A stretch of 5,276 nucleotides of DNA from NCBI GenBank assembly GCA_026706505.1, contig JAPOYQ010000694.1, forward strand, positions 1 through 5,276. Reading direction: 5' to 3'. The notes under the pieces were generated by a model that was given only the letters and a program-made list of their open reading frames with translations, was not told the DNA's origin and ran no database searches. A program made the position numbers and the translations under genes. Below are positions 1 through 4,906 of the stretch, in pieces. The stretch is from Gemmatimonadota bacterium. GTDB taxonomy: Bacteria > Latescibacterota > UBA2968 > UBA8231. Position 1 is the first letter of the stretch; the number at the start of each line of letters is the position of its first letter.

Positions 1-707
1 AAGAAGGGCAACATGGAAGCCGAAAACCCCAAGATGCTATCGGGCGCTTCGTCGATCCGTTCGAGCTTGCCGTCGCGGATGCGGGCACCACGGGCCACTT
101 CCAGCACTCGGCCGATATTGGGCCCCTCGGGGGTGCAGCAGGGGCACACTAGGCCGTATTGGCTGTCGGGGAAAACGTCTCGGTCGTCAAAAGGCTCGAC
201 GACGACGGGGATCAAAGTCAGCCGCCGCAGATGGGTATAGCGGTCGAGCCAGTTGGTCGCCTGTAGATACTGCGAAGTTTCCTCCAAGTGGAAGTCGCGC
301 AGCCAAGCGTCTAGCGGCAACCAACTCCGCACTAAGTCGCCGTCCCAAGCCAATTGCTTAGGGGCCGCCTCCAACCTTTGGTCAATAAAGTCGTAGAGCT
401 GCTCGCCCACACAGAGAATTCGCGCTTGATCGAGTTCGCGCCGGTCGGGATAGGGGACCACGACCCGATAGTTGCCTTCAATGTAGAAAAGGCCGTCGCG
501 GTCGGGTCGAGGCAAATCCCGGTACTCAACCTCGACCGAGGCATCGCCGAGTCCCAAGCTCAGTTTAATGGAAAAAGTATAGGAGTCCTGTTGTTCGACT
601 TGATAGTCGGCCAGCGGCAAGCGCTCACCCAAAAGCTGGGGCAGTCGCTGGTGGACGAAAAGGTCAAAGGACTCCCTATGCCAAGGTACGTCGAGATTCA
701 ATGTCAT
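1..707 (-). CDS. Miniature, divergent RNA polymerase beta-subunit-like (RpoB-like) protein, 3' end cut by window edge
   Basis: 235 codons are visible and open to the window edge; the gene continues beyond position 1. The translation aligns in order with bacterial RpoB. Residues 12-35 (RESFDLFV...LPLADY) match the N-terminus. Residues 64-84 ([21 protein letters not shown]) match the FPLMT..GTFIINGAERVVV segment, and 97-112 match the RSVGE...F segment. Residues 139-165 ([18 protein letters not shown] core) match the SQFMDQNNPLSEITHKRR rifampicin-region. Residues 176-199 ([14 protein letters not shown], then TPEGPNIG) match [23 protein letters not shown], and 216-235 ([20 protein letters not shown]) match ERIDYMDVSPKQ...IPF. 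The beta lobe between RVVV and VGE is absent, and only about 17 residues separate PNIG from ERID. [8 protein letters not shown] therefore falls at residue 192 rather than about 563 as in E. coli. The ATG overlaps the sigma factor stop. Homology to beta is what the sequence shows; whether it polymerises RNA, binds sigma or acts as a decoy is unknown. The catalytic C-terminal half lies outside the window. Confidence 0.88.
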   Translation of the reverse strand, partial: [235 protein letters not shown]

Positions 708-1303
708 TCGTGTTCCTCCGGGTTATGGATGGCCTGCCAAGCCTGTGAGAGTTGACGGCGACCGTGGTGCAGCCGCGACTTTACTGTGCCTTCGGGAATG
801 CCCAAGCGTTCGGCCGCGTCCCGCACTTCGATTTGGGCGTCGTAGATCAGACGAAAAACCTCGCGCTTGTCCTCGGACAGTTCTTGTACCTGTCGCCGCA
901 GCCAGCGCTGCTGGTCGGCCCGTTCCACTTGGGCGTCGGGGCGTTCGGACGCCGCCTCAATCATCCATTCGGGCACTTGCTGCGTCTCCTGATCCACGGT
1001 TTCAGACAGCATTTCCAGCCGCTGTTCTCTCCGCCTTCGCACGGTGCGCAGGTGAGTTAGGGAAAGATGAGTGGCGATGCGGAACAGCCAGCCAGCCGCA
1101 GAGCCTCGACCGCTCCATTGGCTGGCCCGGTTCCACACCCGCAAGAAAACCTCCTGCACTACATCGTTAGCACTCGCATCGTCGCGGACGATGCAGCGCA
1201 CGCGTTGGTGGACCTGCTCCCGATAGCGCTCAAAAAACTGCTGGAATGCGCGTTCATCGCGTTCTTTTATTTGCGCTATGAGTTGTGGGTCTGGTATCTG
1301 CAT
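704..1303 (-). CDS. ECF-family RNA polymerase sigma factor (sigma-70 family, group 4)
   Basis: 199 aa, a normal length for an ECF sigma factor, which redirects core RNA polymerase to a dedicated promoter set. Sigma region 2 spans about residues 19-92, with the acidic DDASANDVVQEVFLRVW helix of region 2.2 and FRIATHLSLTHLRTVRRRR through regions 2.3/2.4. A linker runs about 93-136. Sigma region 4 spans 137-186 (LSEDKREVFRLIYD, then the helix-turn-helix VRDAAERLGIPEGTVKSRLH and a basic RRQL end). The frame stays open upstream, with ATGs at 1381 and 1441, but ATG 1303 places region 2 at the usual distance from the N-terminus. It also has a purine-rich AGAGAG upstream and lies just after an ECF-type promoter candidate. 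A start at 1381 (225 aa) has an AGGAG, but 14 bases away. No zinc-binding or membrane anti-sigma gene adjoins it; the overlapping downstream gene is RpoB-like. Its ECF group and inducing signal cannot be told from the sequence. Confidence 0.93.
   Translation of the reverse strand: MQIPDPQLIAQIKERDERAFQQFFERYREQVHQRVRCIVRDDASANDVVQEVFLRVWNRASQWSGRGSAAGWLFRIATHLSLTHLRTVRRRREQRLEMLSETVDQETQQVPEWMIEAASERPDAQVERADQQRWLRRQVQELSEDKREVFRLIYDAQIEVRDAAERLGIPEGTVKSRLHHGRRQLSQAWQAIHNPEEHE
708..719 (-). promoter_or_regulatory. Strong ribosome binding site for the RpoB-like gene, inside the sigma gene end
   Basis: On the minus strand, GGAGG (719-715) lies seven bases before the ATG at 707-705, within the codons for the sigma factor's terminal Pro-Glu-Glu-His-Glu. 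Together with the ATGA stop/start overlap, it fixes the start of the RpoB-like gene and implies translational coupling. Confidence 0.85.
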
Positions 1304-1323
1304 CGAGGCTCTCTGCAAATAAA

Positions 1324-1349
1324 GACGCCGCCCGGAAAGTACAGGTTCA
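1324..1349 (-). promoter_or_regulatory. Candidate ECF-type promoter upstream of the sigma factor gene (autoregulation)
   Basis: Read on the minus strand, TGAACC (1349-1344) is followed by exactly 16 bases and then CGTC (1327-1324). This resembles the TGAAAC-N16-CGT(A/C) promoters of Bacillus SigW/SigX-type ECF sigmas, and more loosely the GGAAC...GTC promoters of RpoE. Transcription would begin near 1315, about 12 bases before ATG 1303, which supports that start. ECF sigma genes are often autoregulated. The match is by eye and short, so chance is possible. Confidence 0.4.
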
Positions 1350-1404
1350 AAGACGAAGCTGAAAAAGTTCGGAAATTTCATTGAAGCCCGGCTTTCTCCT
1401 TGAG

Positions 1405-1432
1405 TTGACTCGCTAGTCGAGTGCGGTATCTT
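1405..1432 (+). promoter_or_regulatory. Candidate sigma70-type promoter for the PhyH-family gene
   Basis: TTGACT (1405-1410) is separated by 16 bases from TATCTT (1427-1432), giving five of six and four of six matches to the -35 and -10 consensus. Transcription would start near 1439, leaving a leader of about 45 bases before the ATG at 1483. A second -10-like TATACT (1464-1469) lies closer to the gene but has no convincing -35. Confidence 0.4.
1408..1422. repeat. Inverted repeat in the divergent intergenic region, possible operator
   Basis: ACTCG (1408-1412) and CGAGT (1418-1422) are perfect inverted arms around CTAGT. A second, overlapping inverted pair is GACT/AGTC (1407-1410, 1415-1418), and GAGT (1402-1405) pairs with ACTC (1408-1411). 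The arms overlap the -35 end and spacer of the rightward promoter candidate, where a repressor could block RNA polymerase. No regulator gene for it is visible. Confidence 0.3.
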
Positions 1433-1482
1433 ACCACCCACCGCCTGAAAACCAACCTCAACCTATACTAGATTGAGATCCC

Positions 1483-2439
1483 ATGAGCCTAACGCCAGCC
1501 CAACTCGAGCAATTCCACCGCGACGGCTACGTCATCATCCCCGACCTGTTCTCCGCCGACGAGATGGACGACGCCCTAGCGGCGATGGAACAGATTTTCT
1601 ACGGCCGATCCTTCCAGCAATGGTTGGCCGATTGCGACCGCGGCGACGCCTCCGGGGTCTCGGACGGTTTCACTACCACGCACGACCACTCCGAGGGGCG
1701 CTCGCAATTTCCCGTGGGCGCGCCGGCTCTAGATCGGCTGATCGAAAACGAGACCTATCTCGACATCTTTGAGCAATGCTTGGGCGCAAAAGCCAGCTAC
1801 TGCAATGCCCATCTCTTCATGCGCTCGGGGCCTACTGACAAGCGCCATCCCGACAACCCTTGGGAGGGCTACCACATTGACCACTATACCAATTGCTTGC
1901 TGCCGCCCCACGACCAAACAGGCCGTTTTGACTACGTCAATTCGGGGGTGTATCTGCACGATGTCGAAGACGACGGTGCTCCCATGCTGGTCATCCCCGG
2001 CTCGCACAAAGTAGCTGGTCCCGCTTTTGTGCGGGCGCTTGCTAACGGCAACGCGGCGGGTGGGTCCTTCAAAGACCTGCGCCAAGCCACCGAACTAGCC
2101 GCTCCGGTCCCCTCCACTGGCCGGCGCGGCGCGGCTCTCTTCTACTCGTCGTACCTAGTACACGCGGCGCAACCCTTTGCCAATAAGCGCACTCAGCGCG
2201 CCTTTTGGACTTTGTCCATGTGCCGCCGCGACAATGACCGCTGGACTCGATTCGCCAATCCCTTCATGTACGGCGAACGCGAACACATGCTGCCTTTCTT
2301 TACTGCCACCACGCCCCGAGTGCGGGGCCTGTTCGGCTGGCCCGAACCCGGACACCCGTACTTCACCAGCCAAACGCTAGACCTTTTGGAGCATACCCTA
2401 CCCGGCATTGATACAGGTCCCTATCGCGACAGCAGTTGA
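1483..2439 (+). CDS. Phytanoyl-CoA dioxygenase (PhyH) family Fe(II)/2-oxoglutarate-dependent oxygenase
   Basis: 318 aa, predicted cytoplasmic, with no signal peptide. The N-terminus LTPAQLEQFHRDGYVIIPDL is the typical PhyH opening. The iron-binding facial triad is visible as H131-x-D133 (in GYHIDHYT) and H227 (in SYLVHAAQPF). R236 or R239, nine to twelve residues after the distal histidine, would hold the 2-oxoglutarate carboxylate. GAPMLVIPGSHK (166-176) is the characteristic strand before the distal histidine. Members hydroxylate, and sometimes halogenate, small molecules or acyl chains; the substrate cannot be told here. ATG 1483 is chosen because it directly precedes the conserved N-terminal helix; the ribosome site (TGAGAT) is weak. 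The gene is divergent from the sigma factor gene and followed by a long non-coding gap, so it is probably monocistronic. The C-terminal part (residues 250-318) is rich in aromatic residues and prolines and may shape the substrate pocket. Confidence 0.93.
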   Translation: MSLTPAQLEQFHRDGYVIIPDLFSADEMDDALAAMEQIFYGRSFQQWLADCDRGDASGVSDGFTTTHDHSEGRSQFPVGAPALDRLIENETYLDIFEQCLGAKASYCNAHLFMRSGPTDKRHPDNPWEGYHIDHYTNCLLPPHDQTGRFDYVNSGVYLHDVEDDGAPMLVIPGSHKVAGPAFVRALANGNAAGGSFKDLRQATELAAPVPSTGRRGAALFYSSYLVHAAQPFANKRTQRAFWTLSMCRRDNDRWTRFANPFMYGEREHMLPFFTATTPRVRGLFGWPEPGHPYFTSQTLDLLEHTLPGIDTGPYRDSS

Positions 2440-2501
2440 AGAGCGACCAGTATCCAAAAGTTCCAGATAAAATGTTATAATTCATCTTTTCAGACTGTAT
2501 A

Positions 2502-2525
2502 TCGTCTTTGGGACGAAGTATCGTC
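2502..2525 (+). repeat. Mutually exclusive hairpin arms
   Basis: TCGTC (2502-2506) and TCGTC (2521-2525) flank a central GACGA (2512-2516), which can pair with either copy. The outer copies are part of a direct repeat TATCGTCT (2500-2507 and 2519-2526), 19 bases apart. Arms of five base pairs are weak, so a structural role is uncertain. Confidence 0.3.
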
Positions 2526-2681
2526 TGCAAAAGGGAAAATAGTCTAACGCGTTCCATTGTAATATAGCAGTAGATGCCGCCGTCTGTACCACATTAGATA
2601 TAGGGGCGTTAAGTCCTGAAAACTGCGTAGAGATGTCTGGAACCAAAAGGTATATGAGTCGTCTTAGGTAGAGCTAAACAT

Positions 2682-2709
2682 TTCACAAAAAGGAGGGGCT
2701 TCATACAGT
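2682..2709 (+). promoter_or_regulatory. Weak promoter candidate for the S55 lipoprotein gene
   Basis: TTCACA (2682-2687), a 16-base spacer and TACAGT (2704-2709) give five of six and four of six consensus matches. It would leave a leader of about 130 bases that includes the hairpin at 2750-2771. Found by eye only. Confidence 0.25.
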
Positions 2710-2749
2710 CAAATTTTTGGTTCTAATTCACACCCGCTACCGCTAAGCA

Positions 2750-2771
2750 GGATAGCTTCGGCCGACTATCC
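2750..2771 (+). repeat. Hairpin in the probable leader of the S55 lipoprotein gene
   Basis: GGATAG (2750-2755) pairs with CTATCC (2766-2771) around a ten-base loop that contains the palindrome TCGGCCGA (2758-2765). No run of T follows, so it is not a standard intrinsic terminator. It could be a protein-binding palindrome or a leader structure. Confidence 0.35.
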
Positions 2772-2849
2772 TTTGATCGGATTATGGGATGGGAAGTGGG
2801 GAAGGATTGAACCGTGCACACTCTAAGCTATGAGAGGAGAGCACGTATT

Positions 2850-4703
2850 ATGTCGATCCGTTTAGCACTGCTTGCACTCGTCGTTGGTCTCTGGGGCTGT
2901 GGAGACGATACCAGTCCTCCACCGACCTCTCCAGGAGAAACGGTTCTCCGGCCAACCGGGGAGTTAAAATCTTGGGATCTTTCGTCCATTGTCCCGGTTG
3001 AGTCAGTTCGCGCCATGCCCGAGGGTACAACCGTATTCATGCGCACGGAATTTGCTCACGGCAAACTGGCTGACCTCGAAATGACGTTCGTCCAAGTGGT
3101 CGATGATTATCTAGCGCCTATGCCGGTCTATATGCTCGAAGCCTCGGATCCCGTTTTGATCCAACTCGGAGGCGTTGCTGTGGGGATGAGCGGTTCGCCC
3201 ATTTTTACGGAGCAGGGCACTTGGGGTGCCATTGCTTATGGATTTAACCAGCAGGACAGCCCGCCCTACTACTTTTTTGCCACGCCCATAGAATGGGTCA
3301 TCGGCACTCGGGGACTCATGCCAGCGGCCAAACCCACAGCCACTTGGGAAGGACACCGCATTACTCCCCTAGATCTCCCTTTGCTGAGTACGGGACTCAA
3401 TAGGGTGCATCCGCTACCTGAAGGGAATTCGTCTCTCCTGAGCGAGTCCATCGCCGCTGGTACGACCTCCCAGCGTCAGGCCAGCTTTGAGGCCGGCCGA
3501 CCAATGACCATTGGATTGCTGCTTGGTGAAGTTACCATAGGTACATTGGGAAGCATATCGTACGTCGATGGCAACCGGGTATATGGATTTGGGCACCAAA
3601 CGTCTGGTATTGTAGAGCTTCCCATAATCGAAGCAAAGGTACTCGGCGAAATTTCCCACTTGTCCGCTCCGTACAAGTTCGCGACGCTGAATCCAATAGT
3701 GCGGGGCACCCTAACTGAAGACAGTTTGCCCGGCGTGCGCGGCGTGCTCGACGAGGGACCGGAATTAGTACCTGTTAAGAGCGTATATACATTTCCATCA
3801 GAGGGTACGGTCGAACTTGCGCACAGAATGGCTGCCCGTACCGACCCATATATCTCTATCGATCTGGTTGTCAAGGCTTTTTTTGCACCTTTGGCCAATC
3901 GGGTCGAATACAAACTGGACCAAAGTATCCGCGTTACAACGGATATTTCTTTTGTCGGCACCGATGCAACGCTCGCTCGTTCCCGGCTCTATGCCTCGCC
4001 GGAAGGAGGGTTCACGAGTTCAATTGTCTATGCTTATAACGACGTGTCATCTACACTCGAGGAACTGATGACGAGGAACGATTACGCCTTGCAAGTGCGC
4101 GAGGCCGAAGTTCATATCGAACTGATTCCCGAGCCTCGTTTTGCCGCCGTGACGAAGGTTGCTGCCGACACGGTTATCAGTCTTGGGAATACGCTGAATA
4201 TTACCACCTCGCTGCGCGTGGGACGGCGCATCGACCGGGAAATTGAGTTAGCCCTGAGCGTGCCGGATACGCTTCCCCTTGGCTTTTACCAACTCGAAGT
4301 AGGGTCTGTTGCTGAATTGGGGGACGATGCAGGTGGGGGAGGTGAGCCTGAGACGTTTTTCGGGCCGCTTGCAGTGTTTGATGATTTTGGGGATGAAGAA
4401 ACGCTCGACGATGTTTTTGCACGAGAGAACAAACCCGACGAGAATATCCTCTTAAAAGCTCGCTTGACGTTTGTCTCGCCACCTGACGAAGAAATTCTCC
4501 CCGAGCCGCGGCCTGATCTTGAAGGTGAGTCTGAGGAGGAGCCCGAGGTCGGAATTGATGTATCTCCGGCTCCTGGAGCATACGTTCCGCCTTTTAGCCT
4601 CCCTCCACCTATTTTCATTTCCACGCAGGAAGACGTCGATCTAGCGCTCGAAGGCATTCAAACCCTTCTGATACAAGTGGTGGCAGGGGACGAGCAGACC
4701 TAA
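2850..4703 (+). CDS. Lipoprotein with SpoIVB-like (peptidase family S55) serine protease domain
   Basis: 617 aa from ATG 2850, which has a GAGGAGAG ribosome site about ten bases upstream. An in-frame GTG at 2814 would only add 12 residues ahead of the signal peptide. Residues 1-17 form a lipoprotein signal peptide (Arg4, a hydrophobic core, and LWGC with Cys17 as the lipidation site), so the protein should be membrane-anchored outside the cytoplasm. An S55-type core follows. VGMSGSPIFTEQGTWGAIAYGF (111-132) contains the likely nucleophile Ser114, by analogy with GDSGGP. FATPIEW (143-149) and GTLGSISYVDGNRVYGFGHQ (231-250), with candidate catalytic His249, come next, then a region ending RGTLTEDSLPGVRGVL (285-300). 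The middle (about 310-490) looks beta-rich. Residues 490-575 are acidic and proline-rich (SEEEPE), and a short LPPPIF...EDVDLALEGIQTLLIQVV tail ends the protein. No PDZ domain is evident. B. subtilis SpoIVB is a sporulation signalling protease; nothing here suggests sporulation, and the substrate is unknown. Some S55-domain proteins may not be active proteases. Confidence 0.85.
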   Translation: MSIRLALLALVVGLWGCGDDTSPPPTSPGETVLRPTGELKSWDLSSIVPVESVRAMPEGTTVFMRTEFAHGKLADLEMTFVQVVDDYLAPMPVYMLEASDPVLIQLGGVAVGMSGSPIFTEQGTWGAIAYGFNQQDSPPYYFFATPIEWVIGTRGLMPAAKPTATWEGHRITPLDLPLLSTGLNRVHPLPEGNSSLLSESIAAGTTSQRQASFEAGRPMTIGLLLGEVTIGTLGSISYVDGNRVYGFGHQTSGIVELPIIEAKVLGEISHLSAPYKFATLNPIVRGTLTEDSLPGVRGVLDEGPELVPVKSVYTFPSEGTVELAHRMAARTDPYISIDLVVKAFFAPLANRVEYKLDQSIRVTTDISFVGTDATLARSRLYASPEGGFTSSIVYAYNDVSSTLEELMTRNDYALQVREAEVHIELIPEPRFAAVTKVAADTVISLGNTLNITTSLRVGRRIDREIELALSVPDTLPLGFYQLEVGSVAELGDDAGGGGEPETFFGPLAVFDDFGDEETLDDVFARENKPDENILLKARLTFVSPPDEEILPEPRPDLEGESEEEPEVGIDVSPAPGAYVPPFSLPPPIFISTQEDVDLALEGIQTLLIQVVAGDEQT

Positions 4704-4769
4704 CCCGTTTTTGTGATCATGCCATACGCTTCCCACCTGCTAAGCGCTCGCCTCGACGCAAACGTGGCC

Positions 4770-4809
4770 AAAGCCCCGGAACTTCATTGTTCCGGGGCTT
4801 TGCGTTTTC
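4770..4809 (+). terminator. Strong rho-independent terminator after the S55 lipoprotein gene
   Basis: A perfect 13-base-pair stem, AAAGCCCCGGAAC (4770-4782) with GTTCCGGGGCTTT (4789-4801), encloses the six-base loop TTCATT and is followed by GCGTTTTC. It lies 66 bases after the stop codon and insulates the downstream hydrolase gene. Confidence 0.93.
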
Positions 4810-4833
4810 ATCTGTTAAATTCCTTCTGCTTCT

Positions 4834-4839
4834 TATATT
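4834..4839 (+). promoter_or_regulatory. Candidate -10 element for the zinc hydrolase gene
   Basis: TATATT sits in an AT-rich stretch just after the terminator and about 70 bases before the ATG at 4907. No good -35 is present at 16-18 bases upstream (only TCTGTT/CTGTTA near 4811-4817). A promoter is expected here because the terminator cuts off read-through. Confidence 0.35.
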
Positions 4840-4906
4840 GTGTCACAGATCTCGACAGCCGCTAAAATTATTCGGCCCTTTGCCGACAACCAAACGAGCG
4901 CGTCCT

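Larger units (their letters stand above)
2440..2849. other. AT-richer non-coding stretch between the PhyH and S55 lipoprotein genes
   Basis: About 400 bases with no supported gene, clearly richer in A/T than the flanking coding DNA. No canonical terminator follows the PhyH stop. It contains short hairpins near 2502-2525 and 2750-2771, an isolated AAGGAGG (2689-2695 region) with no start codon at a usable distance, and a weak promoter-like pair upstream of the lipoprotein gene. The only open frames are tiny, such as a 12-codon one at 2633, and show no sign of selection. I do not recognise a tRNA, riboswitch or insertion sequence here. Confidence 0.6.

Noticed and set aside
13..240. Plus-strand open frame of 75 codons, and a minus-strand frame at 332-544 of 70 codons
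   Set aside because: Both lie inside the RpoB-like gene in other frames and have Arg/Ser/Pro-rich, non-protein-like translations. The RpoB homology fixes the true frame.
745..1384. Plus-strand open frames opposite the sigma factor gene
   Set aside because: They are antisense shadows of a GC-rich gene with clear sigma2 and sigma4 homology and have no recognisable domains.
1304..1441. N-terminal extension of the sigma factor to ATG 1441 or 1381
   Set aside because: The added residues match no sigma region, the ribosome sites are poor or badly spaced, and the ECF-type promoter candidate lies inside the extension. ATG 1303 is preferred, though 1381 cannot be excluded.
2633..2671. A 12-codon open frame in the intergenic gap
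   Set aside because: It is too short, with a poor ribosome site and no supporting conservation visible.
2689..2700. Isolated AAGGAGGGG resembling a strong ribosome binding site
   Set aside because: No ATG, GTG or TTG follows within a usable distance, so it marks no gene. It may be chance or a remnant.
2716..2745. GGTTCTAATTC resembling a tRNA T-arm
   Set aside because: The flanking bases do not form the T stem, and no acceptor, D or anticodon arms can be paired.
4201..4657. Minus-strand open frames opposite the S55 lipoprotein gene
   Set aside because: They are shadows with low-complexity Ser/Pro/Gly composition. The plus-strand lipoprotein reading has a signal peptide, lipobox and domain motifs.
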